From positions 186,001 to 250,000 of the forward strand of contig JAJFKX010000008.1 of assembly GCA_021772985.1 (NCBI GenBank): a DNA stretch of 64,000 nt. Direction: 5' to 3'. Below, one piece after another: positions 17,566-24,805 of this stretch (the first letter of the stretch is position 1; each line of letters opens with the position of its first letter). This DNA is from Gammaproteobacteria bacterium (lineage in GTDB: Bacteria > Pseudomonadota > Gammaproteobacteria > Xanthomonadales > Wenzhouxiangellaceae). Both the position numbers and the translations under genes were made by a program. The notes beneath the pieces were generated by a model. It ran no database searches and was not told the origin of the DNA. It worked only from the letters and a program-made list of their open reading frames with translations.

Positions 17566-18075
17566 TTATGCATCATCTCGGTTGTCTTTGTTCGCTTTTT
17601 CCAAATACAGCAGCATTGTGTCGAAAATATCATTGGTCGAGCCTTTGATGCCAGACAGGTTTAAATTAACAGGCGCAAAGCCAAGGGCTACATTTGCCGT
17701 AACCAACTTGCGTTTGACAGGTGAAAGGTTTGAGAGATACTTTTCATTAGCATCTTCATCCATTTCAAGGCAAATAAAATCGTTTTTATGTACAGATTGA
17801 ATGCTTAAGCCGTGAATATCTTTCCAATCGATCATTCCAATGCCAAGGGTGCTATCGATAACGCCATCATCACTTAAGATCAGGCGTGGTTTAAGGTCGA
17901 AAATCTGCCGTAAAAATATCGGGATACCCAGAGCGAAAAATCCACCGCAAAGCCATCCCATTAAAACCTCTTCGCCACTGATAACCATCAATGCGCCGAT
18001 GGCAACAAAAGTAGTGGATATCAGTAAAAGCCCTATGAATTTTAGCTTTGAATTGTAGTATTTGGTTTGCTTCAT
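17566..18075 (-). CDS. Two-helix membrane protein, STM3941-like
   Basis: A 169-residue protein. Two membrane helices at about residues 12-30 and 37-54 (FIGLLLISTTFVAIGALMVI and GWLCGGFFALGIPIFL) are followed by a soluble domain with LILSDDGVIDSTLGIGMIDW and INL-type repeats ending in LNLSGIKGSTNDIFDTMLLYL. This layout (two helices plus a PH-like domain with a final LNLSG segment) resembles the STM3941 family of unknown function. The assignment rests on recall of the family pattern and is tentative. Confidence 0.6.
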   Translation of the reverse strand: MKQTKYYNSKLKFIGLLLISTTFVAIGALMVISGEEVLMGWLCGGFFALGIPIFLRQIFDLKPRLILSDDGVIDSTLGIGMIDWKDIHGLSIQSVHKNDFICLEMDEDANEKYLSNLSPVKRKLVTANVALGFAPVNLNLSGIKGSTNDIFDTMLLYLEKANKDNRDDA

Positions 18076-18161
18076 AAAATATCGATACTTAAGTCCTTTC
18101 TTCGACGAAACACATAGCGATCCATAATGCTCGTCTATAGAGTAGCTGCGAAATTGCTCAT

Positions 18162-18491
18162 TTACTTACAACATAAACTATAGGATTCTTTGAGCCACTT
18201 TTCCCATACTGTCTTTGGAATAGGGTTTTCTGCAGTAAAGCGAACGGTAGCCCAACCCGCTGAAGAACCCATCTGATAACGATCAGGCTCTTTTGTGGCT
18301 AACTCCCGGGCTTGTGGTGCAGATTTATCTAATTTGAACATGGCCTTGTAGCCTTGTCCTTTTGCGCCAGGACCAATAAATAGAAAACTACTTTTTGCTA
18401 TTTTGAAAGAGGCTTGATTGCATGACATTCCCTCAACTACGTCAGGGAATGTCATTGCTTTCTCGCGAATCGGTTCGGTTGGGTCATTCAT
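18162..18491 (-). CDS. MmcQ/YjbR-family protein
   Basis: A 109-residue protein from ATG at 18491, chosen because GAGG lies upstream (GAGGCGAAGAGC-ATG). The N-terminus IREKAMTFPDVVEGMSCNQA, the central FKLDK segment and GWATVRFTAENPIPKTVWEKWLKESY follow the MmcQ/YjbR pattern (double-wing fold proposed to bind DNA). It is a singleton gene. Its true role is unknown even in E. coli. Upstream DNA (TAAGATTATTGGGTATCCC on the minus strand) resembles the end of the ~65-bp repeat and may be a decayed copy. Confidence 0.75.
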   Translation of the reverse strand: MNDPTEPIREKAMTFPDVVEGMSCNQASFKIAKSSFLFIGPGAKGQGYKAMFKLDKSAPQARELATKEPDRYQMGSSAGWATVRFTAENPIPKTVWEKWLKESYSLCCK

Positions 18492-18741
18492 GCTCTTCGC
18501 CTCTAGTAACTGACAGGTAGTTGGGATACCCAATAATCTTAAATGAATAACAGGCTGGATGAAATATAATGGATATCCTGGCTGTTTGCTCTATATGTCT
18601 TAAACGTCTTGATCACAAACTACCAGCCATACACTCGAGCAATGTAAATTCCCATGCGATTAACCGGCCTGTTGCATCCGATAGTTTAGTATAAGATTGA
18701 CCGGGTCAATGCCTGAAATAACCCATCAGCGAGGTGCTAAA

Positions 18742-19674
18742 ATGTTTAATCATCGCAATCTATTTGCATTCGTTACGGTATTGTTTTGCTTATCTTCCAG
18801 CGTATTTGCACAACAAAACGTGACACTGCTTTTCGACAACACCGGAGCCGAAATAGGCGTTACCACGCCCGGTACCACCAGCTTTAGTTTTATGGGTTCC
18901 AGCTGGTCAGGCGGTATTGTGGAAACCGTAGGTTCACCCCCGTTGTACGCTTCCGGCGCGTATTCTTATGAAGTGCAGGGTGGATCGGCAATGGTGGTTT
19001 TTGACCCACCGGTTACCAACGTCAACTTTTTCTATGTGCATGGTAATGGTTTTCCGCCTGGCACAGCGACTGCCAGAGCAACCAATGGAACCATTGTGGA
19101 CACAGGTGACAGTGATCAGGTAACAACCTTTGGCGATCCTGATCATTTTCTGGATTTTGACGAAGATTTGCCGATCGCATCCATTACTTTTACCGGTGGG
19201 GTCATCGATAACTTTAGCTACACCACCACTGCAGGCCCGGCGGAATTTAATTTCAATATGGCTGAGGGTGCGTGGCTGAATCGGGATACTGATGGCGAAG
19301 GCATTTTGTTTGATTTCGGGCCCAGTCTAAACCTGCTGTTTGGCGCCTGGTTTACCTTTACCCTGCAACCAGCCGACCCCGGTAACCCGCCACCGATGGA
19401 CATTGGTTTTAATGGTCAACGCTGGATGACTTCATTGATGGCCATCAATGGCAATACCGCTTCCGGCCCGCTGCGTGCACGCCAGGGTGGCGAATTTGAT
19501 TCACCTCCTACTGCATCTGAAACTGGTGTGGTGGTCGGCCAAATCAGCGTCGAGTTTTTGCTATGCGATCTGGCACAGGTTGACTATATGATCGATTCAG
19601 CCGGTGTCAGCGGAAGCTTCCAGATTGAGCCATTGGAAAAAGTTGTCAACCCCAATGGCTTCAGCTGCATCTGA
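18742..19674 (+). CDS. Secreted protein with C-terminal GAWLN/AWFTF domain
   Basis: 310 residues from the ATG with GAGGTG just upstream; an ATG 45 bases earlier lacks one. Residues 1-24 are a signal peptide (ending SVFA). Residues 25-180 form a predicted beta-sandwich (YSYEVQGGSAMVVFDPPVTN, FTGGVIDNFSY) resembling extracellular PEP-CTERM-type beta-sandwich modules. The C-terminal part has GAWLNRDTDGEGILFDF and LLFGAWFTFTLQ, a pattern common in exported proteins of Xanthomonadales-related bacteria. There is no PEP-CTERM or autotransporter tail. Function unknown. It is the only plus-strand gene in this accessory stretch. Confidence 0.72.
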   Translation: MFNHRNLFAFVTVLFCLSSSVFAQQNVTLLFDNTGAEIGVTTPGTTSFSFMGSSWSGGIVETVGSPPLYASGAYSYEVQGGSAMVVFDPPVTNVNFFYVHGNGFPPGTATARATNGTIVDTGDSDQVTTFGDPDHFLDFDEDLPIASITFTGGVIDNFSYTTTAGPAEFNFNMAEGAWLNRDTDGEGILFDFGPSLNLLFGAWFTFTLQPADPGNPPPMDIGFNGQRWMTSLMAINGNTASGPLRARQGGEFDSPPTASETGVVVGQISVEFLLCDLAQVDYMIDSAGVSGSFQIEPLEKVVNPNGFSCI

Positions 19675-19833
19675 AACAGGCTTTAATCGCTGCCAACAAT
19701 CGAAATGAAGTATTCAGGTGAAACCAAAGATGGTAGCAGCATCCAAAATCTTAGTTGAATAACAGACAGGACGGGATATAGGTTGAGGCATACTTAGTAT
19801 GCCTATCCTATTTATTACTTATGTTTGGTCGTT

Positions 19834-20376
19834 CTAACAAGGCGAATTAGCCAGACAAGTACTGATTTCATCCTGAGTGCAAGCATTATTAAGAATGCCT
19901 CTTGCTTCGGATTCAGCTGTTTCAGCAGCACTGGTATCCTGTTGTTTCCCATTCCAAATGAGAGTTGCTGTTAACAGTGCTGCAGCAAGTGCTAAAGTTA
20001 CTGTGCCACCGAGAATAGCAACGGCAACTCCACCCGCTAACAAGGCAGCCGCAACGGCAGCAGGGATACCAAATTCAGCGAACAAAGCAGCCAGTGCTGC
20101 AGCGCCAATTAGTGCGACTACAATTGAAACAGTACCTGCACCAACCGCTGTAACTAATTGAGTAAACAGATCGACACGCTCTTTAGCATCTGCTTCTGCA
20201 CGCTCAGCATCACATAGCTCTGACTTTCTTGCCTGCCACTGAATGCAAGCCTGATCACACTCGTCTGATCCTCTATTGTCTCCAGGCCTTACAGGGTCCG
20301 AGTTGCCGGAATTTCCAAGGTAGATACCTATCCCTATTGCAATAATTACTACAGCTAATACGATTAATTCAATCAT
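19834..20376 (-). CDS. Membrane protein with Cys-rich linker and Ala/Gly-rich hydrophobic core
   Basis: A 180-residue protein preceded by AGGAG nine bases before the ATG. The first membrane helix (residues 3-22, IELIVLAVVIIAIGIGIYLG) is followed by an acidic Cys-containing segment (DECDQACIQWQARKSELCDA), then two long Ala/Gly/Val-rich helices at about 73-143. The C-terminus carries three more cysteines (NACTQDEISTCLANSPC). Six cysteines on one side of the membrane suggest disulfides. The small-residue helices resemble pore-forming peptides and holin-like proteins in composition only. No family is recognised. Confidence 0.6.
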   Translation of the reverse strand: MIELIVLAVVIIAIGIGIYLGNSGNSDPVRPGDNRGSDECDQACIQWQARKSELCDAERAEADAKERVDLFTQLVTAVGAGTVSIVVALIGAAALAALFAEFGIPAAVAAALLAGGVAVAILGGTVTLALAAALLTATLIWNGKQQDTSAAETAESEARGILNNACTQDEISTCLANSPC

Positions 20377-20817
20377 GGTAAATATTCTCCTTTTTATGGT
20401 TTACTAACACCAATCTCGATGATCGAGTCCATGATCAAATATATCTGCAAGGCAAGATATTCCTTCAAATTTCAAAACAACTGTTGGTTTTTATTTCATT
20501 TTTTTGGATTGGCAAGATTTTTTATTATTATCTCAAGCTCGTAAGTGTTTCCATTGCATAGACGAGCACCTATGCCAGCGATAATCGCTGTTCGTTGCGT
20601 GGCAGTTATAGTTATTTTTGTCGCATCGATACTAGATAGGCGACATAGACGACCAGTTTTCAACAAGGGGTAATTGTGCGCCCCTTAATCTTGCCTTGAC
20701 TGTGCGTAGTATGAATAACTGGGCTGAGAGTTCTACTTGCTAGCTGGCGGATGTTAATCCCATGAGTCCAGACATCCAAAATTTATTAATCTGCAATATG
20801 CTTGTCATCTGTGCTAA
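20377..20817. other. 440-bp intergenic region, no gene seen
   Basis: No convincing open frame or strong hairpin. It is AT-rich next to the membrane protein gene and ordinary elsewhere. Near 20760 it contains GAGTCCAGACATCC, weakly like the GTCTGGAT edge of the ~65-bp repeat. Confidence 0.3.
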
Positions 20818-21195
20818 TCATGTGTTTCCATCGGGCTTTTCTGCGAAGTGCAGCAAAACACCAGCTGGATCCCAAACATGGGTAATCAACAAGCCCCATG
20901 GCATCAGCTCGGGTGGCGCGACCTTAGTGCCTTTAAATTTTTCCACTAGCTGTACGTGTTTGAAGTGGTCATACCATTCTTGCGCAGAGTTAACCATGAA
21001 ATGAAGCATTAGACTGTGAGCGTAATTATTGTGGTTTTTTGGTAATAGTAAAAATCGATAGCCAAAGTTAGTATCAATTTCGCAGACCTCTTCACTATCC
21101 CAGTTTAGCGTGAAACCCATACATTCATAGAATGCCTTCGAAACAGCGTAATCATTAGATGGAACAAATGGCTTGAAATCATTTATTTTGCGCAT
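20818..21195 (-). CDS. VOC (glyoxalase/bleomycin-resistance) family protein
   Basis: A 125-residue protein from ATG at 21195 with AAGGAG nine bases upstream; the longer frame to 21255 enters repeat DNA. A single vicinal-oxygen-chelate fold is indicated by FKPFVPSNDYAVSKAFYECM at the N-terminus and HVWDPAGVLLHFAEKP at the C-terminus. Members bind a divalent metal and include glyoxalases, dioxygenases and drug-binding proteins. It has the size and isolation of a mobile accessory gene and is preceded by copy 3 of the ~65-bp repeat. Confidence 0.85.
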   Translation of the reverse strand: MRKINDFKPFVPSNDYAVSKAFYECMGFTLNWDSEEVCEIDTNFGYRFLLLPKNHNNYAHSLMLHFMVNSAQEWYDHFKHVQLVEKFKGTKVAPPELMPWGLLITHVWDPAGVLLHFAEKPDGNT

Positions 21196-21241
21196 GCGAG
21201 ATGACTCCTTTACACATAAAGATGGAGCTGACTTATTGTAA

Positions 21242-21305
21242 ATCCAGGTGCCCATTATTCATAGGCCACAATCTTACAATATTTTCAGAATCTGCTGATG
21301 GTTAA
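21242..21305 (-). repeat. ~65-bp intergenic repeat, copy 3
   Basis: On the minus strand it shares AACCATCAGC, TTCTGAAAATATTGTAAGAT, TGTGGC and TAATGGGC..CTGGAT with copies 1 and 2. Its GCCCATTATTC (21250-21260) is also repeated in inverse form at about 21307-21317 (GAATAATGGGC), giving an 11-base inverted repeat. A compressed inverted relative (GTTCTGAAAATTTAATGGGT) lies at about 21381-21400. Confidence 0.7.
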
Positions 21306-21421
21306 AGAGAATAATGGGCGTCTATATCCGGGTCTATGATCATTTAACCCTTAAATCTGATACCGGATTTTTAGCAGTTAGTTCTGAAAATTTAATGGGT
21401 GTCTAGGTTCTTTCTTTTTTG

Positions 21422-22795
21422 TTAGCCAGTTTTTCGCCAAGCAGATGCGGACCCTTTTCTTTCAGGTATTGGCTCGAGTAACTTCTTACCCTTGAGACGT
21501 AGAAAGACATTTTTCATAGTATTCTCGCTTTTGATTCCGGTGAGATCGCGCGCTACTCGATTTGTTATCTCATCATGGGTATTGAGGTAGTCCATAACCA
21601 ATTCTTCAGGAGAAGCTAAGGGTTCGTGTGGAATTACAACCAATACTGACGTTTCGCGTTCACTGATGCGAGGCGGCTTGAGCCGCAAAGCCTCCATTGC
21701 GCCGAAGGCTGTATTGAGACCCTCGCCAACATCTTGGTTCGGTGGGTTCGGGAATTTGTTTATAAGTCGCACCAACGCTGGATTGCGAGCACTTTGGGTA
21801 TCGAGAATGTTAGCGGCAGTTACATGTCCGGGTAGTCGACCTGGGCTTTCCACTTCTACTCGATTATCGAAAACTCTAACTTGAACATCCGCTGCGACAC
21901 TATAGTCACGGTGGAGTACGGCATTAGTGATTATCTCGTGTAAGGTTTCATCTGGATAGCTAATACCTTCCAGGCCTTTTTCTCCCAACCTTTGAATACC
22001 CTCAATCACCTGTTTTGTTTTAGCGACAGCAGAATAGATTGTTGTGTACGAATCCCCCTCTATTGTGTCTGGAACTCCGTCTAAGAATTCCCGTCCAATA
22101 TCTTCGTCTTTGGTCTTGTACCGCATAACTTTTACACTACATCTTTTCGGTAGATATATTGCAGGCTCATCGCAGAAAAGCAGCACACCTGTGACTTTGC
22201 ATCGATTTTCCTCGAGCAATTCTTGATTATTTAGGTATGTGAGGGGTTCAGTGTTTGGAATCACGTTAATAAGAAAGTTCAGGATCGCAAGACTGTTTTC
22301 AACTTTTGTGACATCAACTTCAACCCATTCGTCTTCGAATGTGACAACGCCTTTATCAAACTCTAGTTGCTTTAACCTATCACCTTCTATTCTAGCTTTA
22401 CCCGCATTGATGCGAACGAAAACGTCTCCATTAGAAGAATGAACCAGTTCCTTAACTTTTTTGATTGTTATGTGAAGAATAAGACCTTCAAAAGACTCGC
22501 AGCTCAGGAACTCAAAGTTGACATGGTTACCAAATGGGTGCGCGTTAAAAAGTGTTTGGGTTACTCCATTTGCTTCTTCTTGGTCTTCGAAACCCCTCCA
22601 AGACCTGATTTTCGACTTTCCTTTTTCATCAATTCCTATGTATATGTCACCTCCCCCTGAATTCGCAAATGCAGACACAGTTTCAGAGAGCTTTGCAGGT
22701 TTGATTTCTTTCGCTTTGACATCAATAAGAAAATTCTCAGGCACATTTACTATTCTGCTAGCTTGCTCGTCATCAATTTTGTATGTGGGGTACAC
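21422..22795 (-). CDS. AlbA_2/Schlafen-type ATP-binding protein with HATPase domain (COG2865-like)
   Basis: 457 residues from a GTG start (GAGGAAA six bases upstream); the longer frame to 22846 runs into the attC site. The N-terminal AlbA_2 (Schlafen) domain spans about 15-130: FLIDVKAKEI, FANSGGGDIYIGID and HITIKKVKE. A GHKL-type ATPase region at about 290-400 has LHEIITNAVLHRDYSV and VESPGRLPGHVTAANI, with GEGLNTAFGAM. A winged-helix-like segment ends the protein. Such proteins are called transcriptional regulators or ATP-binding proteins, and some AlbA_2 proteins occur in defence loci. It appears to be a cassette gene. Its stop lies in CTGGCTAAC, but no clear attC stem follows. Confidence 0.85.
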   Translation of the reverse strand: MYPTYKIDDEQASRIVNVPENFLIDVKAKEIKPAKLSETVSAFANSGGGDIYIGIDEKGKSKIRSWRGFEDQEEANGVTQTLFNAHPFGNHVNFEFLSCESFEGLILHITIKKVKELVHSSNGDVFVRINAGKARIEGDRLKQLEFDKGVVTFEDEWVEVDVTKVENSLAILNFLINVIPNTEPLTYLNNQELLEENRCKVTGVLLFCDEPAIYLPKRCSVKVMRYKTKDEDIGREFLDGVPDTIEGDSYTTIYSAVAKTKQVIEGIQRLGEKGLEGISYPDETLHEIITNAVLHRDYSVAADVQVRVFDNRVEVESPGRLPGHVTAANILDTQSARNPALVRLINKFPNPPNQDVGEGLNTAFGAMEALRLKPPRISERETSVLVVIPHEPLASPEELVMDYLNTHDEITNRVARDLTGIKSENTMKNVFLRLKGKKLLEPIPERKGSASAWRKTG

Positions 22796-22815
22796 GGCTA
22801 TTTCCTCGCGGTGGT

Positions 22816-22890
22816 GACTAACGTCGCAATAACCGGTGTGAGGCACAAGCGTACGGCACCAAAGGCGCGAAGTTAATTGCCTTGTTAGAA
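22816..22890 (-). other. attC-like integron recombination site B
   Basis: Read on the minus strand: R'' TTCTAAC (22884-22890) overlapping the stop codon of the preceding gene, R' GTTAGTC (22816-22822). The inner arms GGCAATTAAC and GGTTATTGCGAC are complementary except for one extra T in the 5' arm. That extra base in the 5' arm is the polarity mark of attC sites and agrees with minus-strand cassettes. Length about 75 bp. Confidence 0.72.
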
Positions 22891-23589
22891 GCGGAAAAAA
22901 GGAATAACTCCATTTGCTACCTCCTTAATAATATTCAGTCCTAGCTCTGCTAATGACTTACGAAGCTGTTCATTATTATATATAACTATTCCAATAGCCC
23001 ACAGAATGACTAAACCTAAACCAATACCTAAAATTATTAGCGGTGTTTGGAACACTTGAAATCGAGACCATGGTTCTACCTGATAAATATTACTCACTGA
23101 AGTTGCCGCTCTTCCATTTGAGAATACTTGAATATCAGGGGTACCTTGCGCATTTCTTTCGTAAGCAACCTCGAAATCGAGAACCTGGCTTATAGCGAGG
23201 TCTACTACCGAGAATTGTAATAGCTCAGGGTTGCTGCTTATATCTAAGTCAGGGAGGTTCACCCATATTGGCTTACTTTTATAGCTTGGCTGAAATTCGG
23301 CTGAAAGCATTTTTCCATCTACTTCAAATGAAACTTTCACTTCCTTTGCTTCCGCATTACCTTGATTAATTAGTTGAAACTTCACGGTATCAGTTGGAAT
23401 TTTGTTATCAGACAATATTTTTCTAACCTTATTTTTGTCCATAGAATCGGGTATCTGGATACCCGATTCGACTTGTGAAAAATAAACGTCAGCCGCGCTT
23501 TTATTTAATGAGAGGAAAGGAGGAATAGAAGACACAACCGATACGATCAGCGCAAGAATCGCCACAAAAGACGTTGAAGTATGCTTCAT
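22885..23589 (-). CDS. Cassette protein with two membrane segments and periplasmic beta domain
   Basis: 234 residues from the ATG at 23589, which has GGAG six bases upstream; ATG at 23622 is an alternative. An N-terminal hydrophobic segment (FVAILALIVSVVSSIPPFLS) and a second helix near the C-terminus (PLIILGIGLGLVILWAIGIVI) flank a soluble domain. That domain contains KFQLINQGNAEAKEVKVSFE, an Ig-like pattern with N-x-G-x-A. The stop codon TAA lies in the R'' box of attC site B, as expected for an integron cassette. No known family. It may work with the neighbouring AlbA_2-type protein or be independent, as cassettes often are. Confidence 0.65.
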   Translation of the reverse strand: MKHTSTSFVAILALIVSVVSSIPPFLSLNKSAADVYFSQVESGIQIPDSMDKNKVRKILSDNKIPTDTVKFQLINQGNAEAKEVKVSFEVDGKMLSAEFQPSYKSKPIWVNLPDLDISSNPELLQFSVVDLAISQVLDFEVAYERNAQGTPDIQVFSNGRAATSVSNIYQVEPWSRFQVFQTPLIILGIGLGLVILWAIGIVIYNNEQLRKSLAELGLNIIKEVANGVIPFFRF

Positions 23590-23628
23590 CGTTTCTCCAT
23601 CTGTATTGTTACTATCGCTCATAGAGCG

Positions 23629-23728
23629 TTCTAACACCGAGTTGAGTGGAGTTTAACGAGCAGGTGAGCGCGTGACAGCACGAACGGCTGACTGTCAATA
23701 TGTCGTCCACTCCAACTATTGGTTAGAC
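23629..23728 (-). other. attC-like integron recombination site A
   Basis: Minus strand: R'' GTCTAAC (23722-23728), R' GTTAGAA (23629-23635). The inner arms AGTTGGAGTGG (23707-23717) and the complement of GAGTTGAGTGG (23639-23649) pair except for one extra G in the 5' arm. This is the classical attC layout with an extrahelical base. The stop codon TAG of the upstream cassette gene lies inside the site. Length about 100 bp. Confidence 0.82.
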
Positions 23729-24348
23729 GGGATCTTGTCTTGAGTCTTGATGATCTCTCCAATCTTAGCTCCGATATTGGCAAGTTCTTTCTGGATACTT
23801 TGAAGTGTGGTGGTGTTTGAGCCCATCAGTGCTTCAACAATAGCTTGCTCAGCACTGTACCTTGTGGGCATGTGTTTTATATGCGAGATGTCTAGAACAC
23901 AAATTTCTTTTCTCTTGCGCTTGATACCAATGGGGTTTTTGTAGCTGTAAGTGACTAGAATTTCTAGCGGCTCTTCAATTTTTTCAGTAAGCCCACCAAA
24001 CTGCCCTCCATCAAACACAAAGCGTTGCCCAACCGCAATGGCCGGTAGGCCGTCACTTAGTATGTCCTTACCACTCCCATCAGATTTCTCAATGCCAAAG
24101 TACTTGACCGGTAATGGTTTGGAAAATTTGACGTCTCTCGCCAATCCGTTCCCGAGATTTTCGATTACTAGGTCGATCATAGTCTGAATATCTGGATTGG
24201 GTCGATATTGGATGAGAATCTGGGGACGAGATTGTTTTACTAGCGCTATATACGCTACAGATACAGCCAATAACGTTACTAGAGGACTGACTACGTAGAA
24301 AGCTGTTTGAAAAAGATATAAGAGACTTTGGTCGATACTGAATTCCAT
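23716..24348 (-). CDS. Cassette protein with N-terminal membrane anchor, unknown function
   Basis: A 210-residue protein. A hydrophobic stretch at about residues 8-36 (LLYLFQTAFYVVSPLVTLLA and onward) anchors it. A beta-rich domain follows with IDLVIENLGNGLARDVKFSK, the same N-x-G-x-G-x-A-x-x-V pattern as the protein at 5699, and YSYKNPIGIKRKRKEICVLD. The C-terminus (STTLQSIQKELANIGAKIGE-like region, here TTTLQSIQKELANIGAKI) is helical, possibly coiled coil. Its last codons and stop lie in attC site A. A perfect GTTAGAC box sits ten bases before the ATG. No family recognised. Confidence 0.68.
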   Translation of the reverse strand: MEFSIDQSLLYLFQTAFYVVSPLVTLLAVSVAYIALVKQSRPQILIQYRPNPDIQTMIDLVIENLGNGLARDVKFSKPLPVKYFGIEKSDGSGKDILSDGLPAIAVGQRFVFDGGQFGGLTEKIEEPLEILVTYSYKNPIGIKRKRKEICVLDISHIKHMPTRYSAEQAIVEALMGSNTTTLQSIQKELANIGAKIGEIIKTQDKIPSNQ

Positions 24349-24357
24349 CGTCTAGCC

Positions 24358-24364
24358 GTCTAAC
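24358..24364 (-). other. GTTAGAC box at the outer cassette boundary
   Basis: On the minus strand GTTAGAC fits the GTTRRRY core exactly and lies just before the first cassette gene. No matching RYYYAAC arm is found further upstream, so it could be the remnant of an attI or of a truncated attC. A single heptamer could also be chance. Confidence 0.4.
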
Positions 24365-24805
24365 TATAAATTTACAGACAAACGACTATTATCGCAGGAA
24401 CCTACCAATCCCCACCATCTAAACGCGCTTATATTGCTGATATACATAATAATTATCATTAGTCTTAACATCTGATAACAGCGATTATTCTTTGTTAATT
24501 GTGTTAACAGAGATTGATCCGTATATGTATGATAAGGATTCGAATTCAACGAAATACCTCCCTTAGCCCTCTGGTCTTTAATGGCATGCAAACCATTACA
24601 CCCTATTGTTAACATGGATTTTCTGTATTAACTAAGCAATATCATACAACCATCCTCAATAAAATTTCTAGTGAGTAGCAGTTCAATCTTCACAGCACTG
24701 TTATAGCCACATGACAATTGTCACCCCAAATTCCTTATATCCCACACTAACAACTCCACAGACATCCTGGCAAATTAGTACACAAGCAAAAACGTGCAGG
24801 CAGTT
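24365..24805. other. 440-bp intergenic region between cassette array and ABC operon
   Basis: No integrase or other gene. An 83-codon frame on the minus strand (24364-24615) lacks a start signal and any domain and ends at the cassette boundary. I treat it as chance. The right part should hold the promoter of the ABC exporter operon and contains a perfect palindrome listed separately. Confidence 0.4.
24712..24723. promoter_or_regulatory. Perfect palindrome upstream of the ABC/DesKR-like operon
   Basis: TGACAATTGTCA is a perfect 12-base palindrome 83 bases before the first gene of the operon. It is a reasonable operator for the LuxR/NarL-type regulator encoded at the end of the operon, but the link is inference. 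Confidence 0.45.

Noticed and set aside
21380-21430. A third attC after the AlbA_2-type gene (stop in CTGGCTAAC)
   Set aside because: A GTTAAAT box exists nearby, but the arms do not pair convincingly.
24364-24615. 83-codon minus-strand frame beside the cassette array, considered as an attI-linked gene or integrase remnant
   Set aside because: It shows no integrase motifs, has no start signal, and its end coincides with the cassette boundary by chance.
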